This document shows, piece by piece, positions 39,657 to 47,919 of a stretch of DNA of 47,926 nt. The position numbers were made by a program, and so were the translations under genes. How positions within the stretch are numbered: position 1 is the first letter of the stretch; every line of letters begins with the position of its first letter. The notes beneath the pieces are model-generated. The model worked only from the letters and a program-made list of their open reading frames with translations, was not told where the DNA came from and searched no databases. The stretch comes from UMGS1696 sp964463375 (GTDB taxonomy: Bacteria; Bacillota; Clostridia; Oscillospirales; CAG-272). The stretch is taken from NCBI GenBank assembly GCA_964463375.1, contig CAYXBQ010000020.1, forward strand, positions 1 to 47,926, in the 5' to 3' direction.

Positions 39657-40895
39657 ATGCAGACAGAGCGACTCCGGCTTGCGGATACGATATATGTAGC
39701 GGCAGCAGACTCTGCCGGGGAAGACAAGGACAGAGCGGATTTTGTGTGCGCCGGTACCCACGATGAAGTGACCCTACAGGCGGCAGTGGAGCAGATCGCC
39801 ATTCCTGTGGCAGGGGAAGTGCGGGGACGGCATATCGTCCTGTTGCCGGGTCACTACTACATCGATGCTTTTCCGAAAAAGATACCCACCGGGTGGGCAG
39901 CGGTGCAGGTGCCGGACGCCACCAACGGCTTTGCCCACATCGGCATTTGGATCACCGGCTCTGTCCATACGGAATCCACCTGCATCCATGTGACAAAGGC
40001 ATGCTACGATAGCCTGCCCACACCAGCCGACAGCAACAGCAGTTGCTGCGACAGCTACTCGGTCTTTGCCGGGGCAGCCCACAACTGGAACCACCATGTG
40101 TTCGAGGATCTGTACGTGACGGTGCCGGACAGCCAGAAGAACATCATCTGCTTTGACGGACGGCTACTTGGTGCCATGGGACTGCGCCGGTGCAAATGCC
40201 TGTGCGACACCCGCGGCAACTATGGGAAGACGGTGGAGCCACTGCCGGTGGAGGGCTTTGTGGCGTTCATGGGCACCTACGGCTCCAACAATATGTGGGA
40301 AGAAAAGTGGGAGTTTTGTCAGGCAGAGGGCTTTGGACAGGGCTTTGCGGTAGGCAGTGAGCATCTGCTCATGCACAAATGCGCCGCACTGTTCGGCCGC
40401 TACGGCTACACCTTCCACAATTACCCCTGTCCCTTCGGCGCGGTGGTGCATCCCATTACCCTGCTGAACTGCTTGGACGAAGCCAACGCCAACCTGTGGA
40501 AATTTGGGAAAAACGATTTCCGGCAGTGCATCATGGCATACAACACCAGCTTTGAACGGGTCCCGGCGTGGCTCCGGCTGGAGGGCGGTGGTCGCTATGC
40601 CTACGAGGAACGTCCCGGCGACTACTGCGGACACATCGATTATGTTGCCAACGGCGGCTACTACACGAAAAACGATCCCACCATCCGCTTTTGGGAGGAA
40701 GGCAGCGGCGTACATGTGGAGACGGTCAACAATGCACAAAGGAAGCTCTGCACCAGTGCAGAACGAAGGACCTATGCCACCCATGTGGGACAGGAAGTAT
40801 TTGACACAGACCTTGGCAAAAAGCTGATCTGGCTGGGGGATCGCTGGGTGGACAGCATGGGACAGCCGGTCATAGAAACGGAGAAAACACAATGA
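39657..40895 (+). CDS. Right-handed beta-helix-like protein, function unknown
   Basis: A 412-aa protein without signal peptide. The start (RLADTIYVAAADSAGEDKDRADFVCAGTHDEVTLQAAVEQI) matches the N-terminal cap found in many pectate-lyase-like or phage-tail-like beta-helix proteins, including the phrase HDEVTLQAAVE. The middle has short strand repeats (HHVFEDLYVTVPDSQ, KNIICFDGRLLGAMGLRRCKCL, FAVGSEHLLMHKCAALFGRYG). The end LGDRWVDSMGQPV is a common tail in viral or prophage fibre proteins. It carries an unusually high number of cysteines for a beta helix. GGAGGAG site. The stop overlaps the Rrf2 start by 4 nt, so the two are co-translated, an odd pairing. Confidence 0.7.
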   Translation: MQTERLRLADTIYVAAADSAGEDKDRADFVCAGTHDEVTLQAAVEQIAIPVAGEVRGRHIVLLPGHYYIDAFPKKIPTGWAAVQVPDATNGFAHIGIWITGSVHTESTCIHVTKACYDSLPTPADSNSSCCDSYSVFAGAAHNWNHHVFEDLYVTVPDSQKNIICFDGRLLGAMGLRRCKCLCDTRGNYGKTVEPLPVEGFVAFMGTYGSNNMWEEKWEFCQAEGFGQGFAVGSEHLLMHKCAALFGRYGYTFHNYPCPFGAVVHPITLLNCLDEANANLWKFGKNDFRQCIMAYNTSFERVPAWLRLEGGGRYAYEERPGDYCGHIDYVANGGYYTKNDPTIRFWEEGSGVHVETVNNAQRKLCTSAERRTYATHVGQEVFDTDLGKKLIWLGDRWVDSMGQPVIETEKTQ

Positions 40896-41317
40896 TGATA
40901 TCGACAAAGGGGCGGTATGCCCTGCGGATCCTGTTGGACATTGCCCAGATGGCGGGGACGGAATATGTGTCGCTGGCAGACGTAGCCGGACGGCAGGAGA
41001 TCTCCATGAAATATTTGGAAGCCATCGTAGCCAATTTGGCAAAAGCGGGACTGGTGGAGAGCAAGAGAGGGAAGGCGGGCGGCTATCGCTTGGCACGGAC
41101 ACCGGCCGAATGCACGGTAGCGGATGTGGTACGGGCGGCAGAGGGCTCGATCGCACCGGTAGCCTGTCCGGAATGCGACGGCTCCACCTGTACCAGAGCG
41201 GGAAAGTGCCTGACGGTGGAGCTTTGGAAGGAGCTGGACAGCATGATCGAGGACTACCTCTCCGGTGTGACGCTGGCAGATCTGCTGGCAAGGGCAGAGG
41301 ATAGAGAGCAGAAATAA
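40892..41317 (+). CDS. Rrf2-family transcriptional regulator (IscR-like)
   Basis: A 141-aa winged-helix regulator. The start MMISTKGRYALRILLDIAQM and LADVAGRQEISMKYLEAIVANLAKAGLVESKRGKAGGYRLAR are the Rrf2 DNA-binding signature. The C-terminal half has cysteines in ACPECDGSTCTRAGKC, the position of the Fe-S ligands of IscR (CxxxxxC...C), so it probably senses cluster status or cysteine supply. The ATG overlaps the beta-helix gene stop (ATGA). Two operator-like boxes on the nifS promoter and a half-site on its own promoter make nifS-nifU the likely target. Confidence 0.9.
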   Translation: MMISTKGRYALRILLDIAQMAGTEYVSLADVAGRQEISMKYLEAIVANLAKAGLVESKRGKAGGYRLARTPAECTVADVVRAAEGSIAPVACPECDGSTCTRAGKCLTVELWKELDSMIEDYLSGVTLADLLARAEDREQK

Positions 41318-41337
41318 AAAATGATTTTGGTGGTCAC

Positions 41338-41385
41338 AGGTGGGGAATGGCTTGGGAGAGATCCATGGCGTTCCCCACCTTTTTG
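41338..41385 (+). terminator. Terminator of the beta-helix/Rrf2 operon
   Basis: Stem AGGTGGGGAA (41338-41347)/TTCCCCACCT (41371-41380) then TTTT. Confidence 0.88.
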
Positions 41386-41431
41386 GATCCGCCATTTTCC
41401 CGTATTTCCGTGGCTTCTGCCTTCCTCTGCG

Positions 41432-41460
41432 TTGACTTTTGGGGCAAACTGTGGTATACT
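41432..41460 (+). promoter_or_regulatory. SigA promoter of thiI (probably through pncB and the radical SAM gene)
   Basis: TTGACT (41432-41437), 17-bp spacer ending in TGG, TATACT (41455-41460). Confidence 0.85.
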
Positions 41461-41518
41461 AATGACGTACCGTTTTCGGACGGTGCCTTCGATTTTTTTG
41501 ATAAAGTGAGGAACTCCC

Positions 41519-42697
41519 ATGAAGGAAGTTATCCTGTGTAAATATGGCGAGATCGTGCTCAAGGGCAACAACCGGAGCCAGTTCGAGGCGCTGCTGCTGC
41601 GGGAGCTGAAACGCCGGGCCGCTATGTTCGGTCACTTCGAGATCCATTATATGCAAAGCACGGTCTACATCGAGCCGGCTGACGAGGAGGCCGCTCTCCA
41701 CTTCGATGAACTGTATGACAGCTGTAAAAAGATATTCGGCTTTGTGGGGCTGTGCCGGGCTGTGGCCTGTGAGAAGACCTTAGAGGCCATTGTGGCGACC
41801 GCACAAGCCTATCTGCCGGAAAAGCTGGCCGGTGTGAAAACCTTCCGCTGTGAAGCCAAGCGCAGTGACAAGCGGTTCCCGCTGGGCTCTCCGGAGCTGG
41901 CGGGAGAAGTGGGCGGTGCCATTTTGGACGTGATGCCCCAGCTGAAGGTGGATCTGAAAAATCCCGATGTGACCGTGCGGATCGAGGTGCGGGACAGAGC
42001 GGCCTATATCCATGCGGGACAGGATCAGGGTGCCGGTGGGATGCCGGTGGGTTCTGCCGGGCGGGGACTGCTGCTGCTGTCCGGTGGTATCGACTCGCCG
42101 GTGGCAGGCTGGATGATGATGAAGCGGGGCATGACCATCGATGCGCTGCACTTCGAATCCTTCCCCTACACCAGTGAAGCGGCTCGTGACAAGGTATTCA
42201 CCTTAGCCGAGGAGATCGCAGAGTACGGCGGCAAGCTGCGGATCCACGTGATCAGCCTGACCCACATCCAAGAGGTGCTGCGGGACACCTGTGAAGAGGA
42301 CTATTTCACCCTGCTGCTGCGGCGGTTCATGATGCGGCTGGCCAGTATGTGCGCCAAAGAGAACGGCTGTGAGGTGCTGGTGACCGGAGAAAGCCTGGGT
42401 CAGGTGGCAAGCCAGACCATGAAGGCCATGTGCGTCACCGAGGATGCGGCAGAGCTGCCCATTTTCCGTCCCTGTATCGGCATGGACAAAGAGGAGATCA
42501 TTCGCATTTCCCGGAGGATCGGCACCTTTGATACGTCTATTTTGCCCTATGAGGACTGCTGCACCGTCTTCACGCCCCGCCATCCTCGCACCCAGCCGGA
42601 GCTGGACAAGGTCAAGGCGCAGGAGGCTCTGGTGGATGTGGATGCCCTGGTGGCAGAAGCCTGGGAGACACGGTACAGACACATCGTGGGCGAATGA
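41519..42697 (+). CDS. thiI: tRNA 4-thiouridine synthetase ThiI, rhodanese-less form
   Basis: A 392-aa enzyme: N-terminal ferredoxin-like part (ILCKYGEIVLKGNNRSQFE), THUMP domain (about 60-165, ending DVTVRIEVRDRAAYIHAGQ), and the PP-loop ATPase with LLLLSGGIDSPVAGWMMMKRG. LVTGESLGQVASQT and PYEDCCTVFTPRHP follow near the C-terminus. It adenylates U8 of tRNA and inserts sulfur from a cysteine desulfurase persulfide; in E. coli the rhodanese domain carries sulfur, but Firmicutes forms of this length lack it and receive sulfur directly from a NifS-type partner. GTGAGGAAC site. Confidence 0.95.
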   Translation: MKEVILCKYGEIVLKGNNRSQFEALLLRELKRRAAMFGHFEIHYMQSTVYIEPADEEAALHFDELYDSCKKIFGFVGLCRAVACEKTLEAIVATAQAYLPEKLAGVKTFRCEAKRSDKRFPLGSPELAGEVGGAILDVMPQLKVDLKNPDVTVRIEVRDRAAYIHAGQDQGAGGMPVGSAGRGLLLLSGGIDSPVAGWMMMKRGMTIDALHFESFPYTSEAARDKVFTLAEEIAEYGGKLRIHVISLTHIQEVLRDTCEEDYFTLLLRRFMMRLASMCAKENGCEVLVTGESLGQVASQTMKAMCVTEDAAELPIFRPCIGMDKEEIIRISRRIGTFDTSILPYEDCCTVFTPRHPRTQPELDKVKAQEALVDVDALVAEAWETRYRHIVGE

Positions 42698-42744
42698 GGC
42701 ATTGCGAAGCCTGAAAATATACATATAGGAGACTATACATACCT

Positions 42745-44202
42745 ATGAAAAACAACGAATACAGCCTGTCTCTGCTCTGCGACTTTTATGAGCTGACCAT
42801 GGGACGGGGCTACTTCAATACCCCTCTGCGGGACGAGATCGCCTATTTTGACGTGTTCTATCGCCAGGTACCCGATGGGGGCGGCTATGCGGTGGCGGCG
42901 GGGCTGGAGCAGATCGTGCGGTATATCGAGGATCTGCACTTCTCGCCGGCAGACATCGCCTTCCTGCGCAGCAAGGATCTCTTTGACGAAGCGTTCCTGA
43001 ACTACCTTGCCGAATTCCGGTTTTCCGGTGACATTTGGGCGGTGCCGGAGGGGACGGTGATCTTCCCCGGGGAACCGATCCTGACCGTGCGGGCCCCCAC
43101 CATCGAGGCACAGCTCATCGAGACCTATGTGCTTTTGGCGCTGAACCACCAGTCTTTGATCGCCACCAAGGCCTCTCGTATGGTCCGTGTGGCAGGCGGC
43201 AGACCCATCTCCGAATTTGGTTCCCGTAGAGCCCATGGAGAGGATGCAGCGGTCTATGGTGCCAGAGCGGCGTACATCGGCGGCTGTGCGGGTACGGCTT
43301 GCACCCTGTCCGAGAAGCTGTTTGGCGTACCGGCGGGCGGCACCATGGCGCATTCCTGGGTGCAGATGTTCGACTCCGAATACGAGGCCTTTGCCACCTA
43401 TTGCCGCCTGTATCCCGAGAATCCGACCCTGCTGGTGGATACCTACAGCGTGTTCGGCTCTGGGATCCCCAATGCCATCAAAGCCTTCAAAGAGGTGCTG
43501 TGGCCCATGGGCAAGCGTGCCTGCGCCATCCGGATCGACTCCGGCGACATTGCGTACCTGACCCGGAAGGCGAGAAAGATGCTGGATGCGGCCGGGCTGA
43601 ACGACTGCAAGATCGTGATCTCCAACTCCCTGGACGAGTACATCATCACCGAGGTACTGCGGCAGGGGGCCTGCATCGATGCCTTTGGGGTGGGCGAACG
43701 GCTCATCACCGCCAAATCCGATGCGGTATTCGGCTGTGTGTACAAGTTAGCGGCACGGGAAGACAAAAACGGCAACATCATCCCCAAGATCAAGGTCAGC
43801 GAAAACACTGCTAAGATCACCAATCCCCACTTCAAGAAGCTCTATCGTCTCTACGACAAGGAGACCGGCAAGGCAGAAGCGGACTACATCTGCATCCACG
43901 ATGAAGTCATCGATGCCACAAAACCCCTGGAGATCTTTGACCCTGTCCACACCTGGAAGCGCCGGATCATGGAGAACTATTCGGCAAGAGAGCTGATGGT
44001 GCAGGTGTTCCGGGGTGGTGAGCTGGTATACGACCTGCCGCCGCTGCATGTGATCCGGAACTATTGCAAGACGGAGATCGACTCCATGTGGGACGAGGTG
44101 CTGCGGTTCGACAATCCCCACAACTATTACGTAGACCTGTCCCAGAAGCTGTGGGATCTGAAGCACGAAATGCTGTCCACCTTCAGCAAGGGGAACGTAT
44201 AA
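42745..44202 (+). CDS. pncB: Nicotinate phosphoribosyltransferase
   Basis: A 485-aa enzyme of NAD salvage: SLLCDFYELTMGRGYF start, VFYRQVPDGGGYAVAAGLEQ, LNHQSLIATKASRMVRVAGGRPISEFGSRRAHG (with the autophosphorylated His of this family, SRRAHG), GTMAHSW and IRIDSGD. It forms nicotinate mononucleotide from nicotinate and PRPP, with ATP. Length matches the class II (Firmicutes) group. AGGAG lies 13 nt upstream. It follows thiI after 47 nt and overlaps the next gene by one base, so it is likely co-transcribed. Confidence 0.95.
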   Translation: MKNNEYSLSLLCDFYELTMGRGYFNTPLRDEIAYFDVFYRQVPDGGGYAVAAGLEQIVRYIEDLHFSPADIAFLRSKDLFDEAFLNYLAEFRFSGDIWAVPEGTVIFPGEPILTVRAPTIEAQLIETYVLLALNHQSLIATKASRMVRVAGGRPISEFGSRRAHGEDAAVYGARAAYIGGCAGTACTLSEKLFGVPAGGTMAHSWVQMFDSEYEAFATYCRLYPENPTLLVDTYSVFGSGIPNAIKAFKEVLWPMGKRACAIRIDSGDIAYLTRKARKMLDAAGLNDCKIVISNSLDEYIITEVLRQGACIDAFGVGERLITAKSDAVFGCVYKLAAREDKNGNIIPKIKVSENTAKITNPHFKKLYRLYDKETGKAEADYICIHDEVIDATKPLEIFDPVHTWKRRIMENYSARELMVQVFRGGELVYDLPPLHVIRNYCKTEIDSMWDEVLRFDNPHNYYVDLSQKLWDLKHEMLSTFSKGNV

Positions 44203-45134
44203 TGGTGCCTTTGTCTCTGACAAGCTGCCGTCTGTGTCCCCGAAGCTGTGGGGTGGATCGCATGGCGGGGCAGGTGGGCTACTGCGGTGGTGGCGCAAAC
44301 GCACGGGTCGCCAAGGTCATGCTGCACCACTGGGAGGAGCCTTGCATCAGTGGCAGTGACAAAGATGTGCGTGGGAGCGGTGCGGTGTTTTTCGCCCACT
44401 GCTCTCTGGGCTGCGTGTACTGCCAAAACCGGGACATCAGCGGTCGGTGCAGTACGGTGGGCACAGACAAGACCACGGAGGAGCTGGCGCAGAGCTTCTT
44501 AGCTTTGCAGGATAAAGGTGCCTACAACCTGAATCTGGTGACACCCACCCACTATGCTGCCCAGATCGCCGATGCACTGAGGAGCGCAAAAAAAGCCGGT
44601 CTGACCCTGCCGGTGGTGTGGAATACCGGTGGATACGAATCGGCGGCGGTGCTGGCGGCATTGGATGGGCTGGTGGATGTGTACCTGACGGACTGGAAAT
44701 ATGCTTCTGCGGACGTAGCTGCCACGCTGTCCCATAGTGCGGACTATCCGGCACGGGCAGAGGAGGCCTTACGGGAGATGGTGCGGCAGGTGGGCGGCGT
44801 GGTCTTTGACGGACAGGGGATGCTGACCCGTGGGGTGATCCTGCGGCACCTGTGTCTGCCGGGGTATCGCATGGATTCCATTGCGGTGCTGCGCCGGGCG
44901 GCGGCGGTGTTGGATGAGGCAGGTCTGCCCATCTCCACCATTCGCCTATCGCTGATGCGGCAGTACACACCGGCGTTTGTGGACGACAGAGACGATCTGC
45001 CCCGCTCCCTGCACCGGCGGGTGACGACCTTCGAATATGAGTCGGTGTTGGATGAGGCCGTGCGGTTGGGGTTCGATGGCTACACCCAGGAGAAGGACTC
45101 GGCTGTGACAGGCTATACACCGGCGTTTTTGTAA
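44202..45134 (+). CDS. Radical SAM protein, pyruvate formate-lyase activase-like
   Basis: A 310-aa radical SAM protein. The N-terminus has a cysteine-rich segment, CRLCPRSCGVDRMAGQVGYCG, typical of PflX/COG1313-type activases. The SAM cluster motif is HCSLGCVYCQN (CxxxCxxC). NLNLVTPTHYAAQI and VVWNTGGYES match later strands of the barrel. Such proteins install glycyl radicals or have unknown targets. Start ATG overlaps the pncB stop by one base; no clear site of its own, so it is translated by coupling. The target enzyme is not in the window. Confidence 0.88.
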   Translation: MVPLSLTSCRLCPRSCGVDRMAGQVGYCGGGANARVAKVMLHHWEEPCISGSDKDVRGSGAVFFAHCSLGCVYCQNRDISGRCSTVGTDKTTEELAQSFLALQDKGAYNLNLVTPTHYAAQIADALRSAKKAGLTLPVVWNTGGYESAAVLAALDGLVDVYLTDWKYASADVAATLSHSADYPARAEEALREMVRQVGGVVFDGQGMLTRGVILRHLCLPGYRMDSIAVLRRAAAVLDEAGLPISTIRLSLMRQYTPAFVDDRDDLPRSLHRRVTTFEYESVLDEAVRLGFDGYTQEKDSAVTGYTPAFL

Positions 45135-45187
45135 GCATTGGATCTGGAAAACGGCCACAGTGGATCCGATACAATATAAGAAAAACA

Positions 45188-45229
45188 AAAGATCACGCAC
45201 CCATTGCAATGGAGACGTGATCTTTATTT
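45188..45229 (+). terminator. Terminator of the thiI-pncB-radical SAM unit
   Basis: Stem AAAGATCACG (45188-45197)/CGTGATCTTT (45216-45225) with an inner CCATTG/CAATGG stem, then ATTTT. Confidence 0.9.
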
Positions 45230-45324
45230 TTACATAAGACGTATGTAATCTAATTTTATGAAATGATACTCTTATAGCTACCCTTCATTTCGCAAGAAAT
45301 TTTCAAAAAAAATGCAAAAGGCTC

Positions 45325-45353
45325 TTGCATTATAGCGAAAAATGTGCTATCAT
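45325..45353 (+). promoter_or_regulatory. SigA promoter of the ribbon-helix-helix gene
   Basis: TTGCAT (45325-45330), 17-bp spacer ending in TGC, TATCAT (45348-45353). Confidence 0.78.
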
Positions 45354-45391
45354 TATACTGTCGAAACCACATGAAAAGAGATTGGTACAAC

Positions 45392-45595
45392 ATGGAACTG
45401 AAAAATGAAGCACAGGATTGGAAGAACTACAACTATCGGATCGTGAACAATCGCCTTCCGGATGTAGTGATCCGCAAGCTGGACGAGATCGCACGGGAGG
45501 TCGGCTGTTCCCGGAACTTTGTGATCCAGTGTATTCTGGAAAAGGCTGTGACCGATCCGGACGCACTGGTTACCGAACTGCGGAAGATGCCGTAA
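45392..45595 (+). CDS. Small ribbon-helix-helix-like DNA-binding protein
   Basis: A 67-aa protein. The stretch YRIVNNRLPDVVIRKLDEIAREVGCSRNFVIQCILEKAV follows the Arc/CopG/MetJ ribbon-helix-helix plan: a strand, then two helices joined by a turn with S-R-N-F. Such proteins bind DNA as dimers and are often antitoxins or plasmid regulators. An upstream in-frame ATG at 45371 has no ribosome site, while the 45392 start has only a weak AAGAG. No partner toxin is next to it; a terminator follows at once. Probably a stand-alone regulator, perhaps a lone antitoxin. Confidence 0.7.
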   Translation: MELKNEAQDWKNYNYRIVNNRLPDVVIRKLDEIAREVGCSRNFVIQCILEKAVTDPDALVTELRKMP

Positions 45596-45611
45596 GATCC
45601 CCCCAAAAATG

Positions 45612-45662
45612 ACAGGCACCCGACCCATGGGATACCCAAAGGGCAGCGGTGCCTGTTTTTTT
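45612..45662. terminator. Terminator after the ribbon-helix-helix gene
   Basis: Stem ACAGGCACC (45612-45620)/GGTGCCTGT (45648-45656) followed by a T run; it also faces the 3' end of the convergent hydrolase gene. Confidence 0.85.
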
Positions 45663-45687
45663 ATGCGCTCACGATGGTCCTGCGGGC

Positions 45688-46503
45688 CTATTTCCCCATT
45701 TTTTCTGCCCAATAGACGGCGTGGCTGATCCACTGTGCCATAGCGGGGTCGCTGTACTTGGGATTGCCGCAGCGGGTGATGTCATTGCCCAATGCGATAC
45801 CGTGGGGGGCATCGGGGTAGATGTGCATCTCAAAGGGGAGACCGGCCTTTCGGTAGGCTTCGCCCAGCAGCAGGGCATTGCGGATGTCCACAAGCTGGTC
45901 ATTGGAGGTATGCACCAGGAACAGGGGCACGGACTTGTCGTCCACGGCGGCTTCCAGGCTCACGTTTTCCAGCTCTTCCGTGGTGAGCTCGTCCTTGCCG
46001 AGGAGGTTTTGGAAGGAGCCTAAGTGGGAGAAGGAGGCGATACCGGAGACCACGGGATAGACCAGCATCATGCCGTTGGGTCTGTTTTTGCCGTATTCCA
46101 TGCCGGTGGCTTCGTAGATGCAATCCCGGTGCCACATGGTGCCCAGGGAGCCGGCCAGATGTCCACCTGCTGAGAAGCCGGTGACAAAGATCTTGCCCTG
46201 GTCGATGCCGTATTCGTCGGCGTGATCCCGGATGTGGGCCACAGCGAGGGAGGCCTGGATGAGCTGTGCGGGGTAGACCTTGGTTCTGGCGACGTTATAC
46301 TGCAAAACGAAGGCGTTATAGCCATGGGACACAAAGTCCAGCCCGATGGGTTCGCCTTCTCTGTCGGAGCAGACGCAGCCGTAGCCGCCGCCGGGGATAA
46401 CGAGGATAGCGGATCTGGTGAACCCTGGCACGGGGTCAGCCACATAGCAATCGAGCCAGCAATCGGGATTGTTTTCCTCTAAAAATACACGTTTCAGTTG
46501 CAT
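45688..46503 (-). CDS. Alpha/beta hydrolase, BD-FAE/carbohydrate esterase-like
   Basis: A 271-aa alpha/beta hydrolase without signal peptide. The oxyanion segment ILVIPGGGYGCVCSDREGEPIGLDF and the nucleophile elbow TGFSAGGHLAGSLG (GxSxGG) are typical of bacterial xylan or acetyl esterases of the BD-FAE group; the acid Asp (HTSNDQLVDIRN) and His (DAPHGIALG) are in place. Family members remove acetyl or acyl groups from oligosaccharides taken into the cell. An AAAGGA site precedes the ATG. It follows pheA in the same direction; a weak promoter lies at 46576-46603. Confidence 0.85.
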   Translation of the reverse strand: MQLKRVFLEENNPDCWLDCYVADPVPGFTRSAILVIPGGGYGCVCSDREGEPIGLDFVSHGYNAFVLQYNVARTKVYPAQLIQASLAVAHIRDHADEYGIDQGKIFVTGFSAGGHLAGSLGTMWHRDCIYEATGMEYGKNRPNGMMLVYPVVSGIASFSHLGSFQNLLGKDELTTEELENVSLEAAVDDKSVPLFLVHTSNDQLVDIRNALLLGEAYRKAGLPFEMHIYPDAPHGIALGNDITRCGNPKYSDPAMAQWISHAVYWAEKMGK

Positions 46504-46575
46504 GGGAAAATCCTTTCTATGTTGAAAGTATTTTTTGGATTTACAAAGGGGGGGACGCTGGGTGGAGCTTTTGAT

Positions 46576-46603
46576 CGTATACCGCCATAGGGCAGTGTGT
46601 CAA
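46576..46603 (-). promoter_or_regulatory. Possible promoter of the hydrolase gene
   Basis: Minus strand: TTGACA (46598-46603), 16-bp spacer ending in CGG, TATACG (46576-46581). It overlaps the end of pheA. Confidence 0.5.
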
Positions 46604-47748
46604 ATGATCTCCCGGTAGCTGCCCAGGTAGCGGAAGGTCGGGCAGAGGCTGTCGAGCTCACCCATGAGCTGGGCAAAGGAGTCGGAATATACGCTGGTGT
46701 CCAGGTCAAAGTAAAACCGGAAGGAGAATTCGCGTTCCGGGATGGGGCGGGAGACAAGGCTGGTCAGGTTGATCCCACGGGCGTAGAAGCGGGCCAGCAG
46801 CTTGTACAGCGCACCGGGGCGGTTTTCCGTCTCCAGCATCAGCGTTGTGCGGTCGGCACCCGGATAGATCTCCAGATCCCGGGACACGCAGATGAAGCGG
46901 GTGTAGTTGTTGCCTACATTTTGAGCGGCGGGCTTGAGGTTGTCCAGTCCGTACAGCGCACCACAGGCGGCAGAGGACAGGGCGGCAAGGTCGTCTCGCC
47001 CCGATTCGGCTACGAGCTTGGCGGCCACGGCGGTGTTTTCGCAGTAGGTCACCTTCACGCCTAAGGAGTCTAAGAAAGCGGAGCACTGGTTGATGGCCTG
47101 TTCGTGGGAGATCACCTCACGGATATTTTCCAGCTTGGTGCCCCGTCTGGCCAGCAGGTTATGATCCACCTTCACCCGCACGGCACGGACGATATAGAAC
47201 GAATGCTTTTCCAGCAGCTTATACACGCCCTCCACGATCCCGGCGGTGGAGTTCTCCACAGGCAGCAGCCCATACCGGCACAGTCCGTTTTCCACAGCGT
47301 GCAGCACGGCATCAAAGCTCTTGCAGTACACGATGCGGGGGGTGCGGAACAGCTTTTCGGCGGCGGCGGTGGAGTATGCGCCCTCGGTCCCTTGGCAAGC
47401 CACAACGGCATCCTCCGGGAACAGTGCAGGTGTGCCGTCGATGGCATTTTTTACGTTTTGGAACAGACCACCGTCGTCGTTCTGTAAGGTCTGCTCATGG
47501 GCTCTTGCCAGCTCGAACAAAAGGGAGTACAATACCTTGGTGTAGTCCCCCATGCCTTCCGGTGCCATATCGGCTACAGACGCCAATTTCGCCCGTTCTC
47601 TTGCGGCATCCAGCACCGGCAATCCCATTTGCTTTTTGTACTCGCCGATCTCGCTGGCCACCTGCATCCGTTCTGCAAACAGCCGCACCAATTCCCGGTC
47701 GATCCCGTCGATCTTCTCCCGATATGCGCCCAGATCCATTTTTTCCAT
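46600..47748 (-). CDS. pheA: Bifunctional chorismate mutase/prephenate dehydratase (P-protein)
   Basis: A 382-aa P-protein with three domains: AroQ-type chorismate mutase (about 1-90, REKIDGIDRELVRLFAERMQVASEIGEYKK), prephenate dehydratase (about 110-290, CQGTEGAYSTAAAEKLF, GLLPVENSTAGIVEGVYKLL, NYTRFICVS with the catalytic TRF), and a regulatory ACT domain (about 300-380, RPGALYKLLARFYARGINLTSLVSRP). It makes phenylpyruvate for phenylalanine synthesis and is normally inhibited by phenylalanine. The ACT motif is VSRP rather than the usual ESRP. The ATG at 47748 is preferred to the GTG just before it; GAGG lies upstream. Confidence 0.93.
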   Translation of the reverse strand: MEKMDLGAYREKIDGIDRELVRLFAERMQVASEIGEYKKQMGLPVLDAARERAKLASVADMAPEGMGDYTKVLYSLLFELARAHEQTLQNDDGGLFQNVKNAIDGTPALFPEDAVVACQGTEGAYSTAAAEKLFRTPRIVYCKSFDAVLHAVENGLCRYGLLPVENSTAGIVEGVYKLLEKHSFYIVRAVRVKVDHNLLARRGTKLENIREVISHEQAINQCSAFLDSLGVKVTYCENTAVAAKLVAESGRDDLAALSSAACGALYGLDNLKPAAQNVGNNYTRFICVSRDLEIYPGADRTTLMLETENRPGALYKLLARFYARGINLTSLVSRPIPEREFSFRFYFDLDTSVYSDSFAQLMGELDSLCPTFRYLGSYREII

Positions 47749-47783
47749 CACTCTTATGCCTCTTTTCTTAGACTATCGGTTTT

Positions 47784-47812
47784 ATTATACTCCATCCATC
47801 GAGGGATGTCAA
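47784..47812 (-). promoter_or_regulatory. Consensus SigA promoter of pheA
   Basis: Minus strand: TTGACA (47807-47812), 17-bp spacer, TATAAT (47784-47789). Confidence 0.88.
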
Positions 47813-47872
47813 GACTTGTATTGCAATGGATGGCAGAAGCTGCAAAAGGAAAAACGCCACTCCCGGTTAGTT

Positions 47873-47919
47873 AGGTGCTCATAAAACAGTTTCAGACCGA
47901 AATTACAAAATGAGCATCT
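47873..47919. repeat. Imperfect inverted repeat at the right edge
   Basis: AGGTGCTCAT (47873-47882) pairs with ATGAGCATCT (47910-47919), one G-T pair, with a 27-base loop and no T run. It may belong to a feature beyond the window. Confidence 0.35.

Noticed and set aside
45392..45595. A type II toxin-antitoxin pair built on the ribbon-helix-helix protein
   Set aside because: No toxin-like frame follows; a terminator comes 16 bp after the stop.
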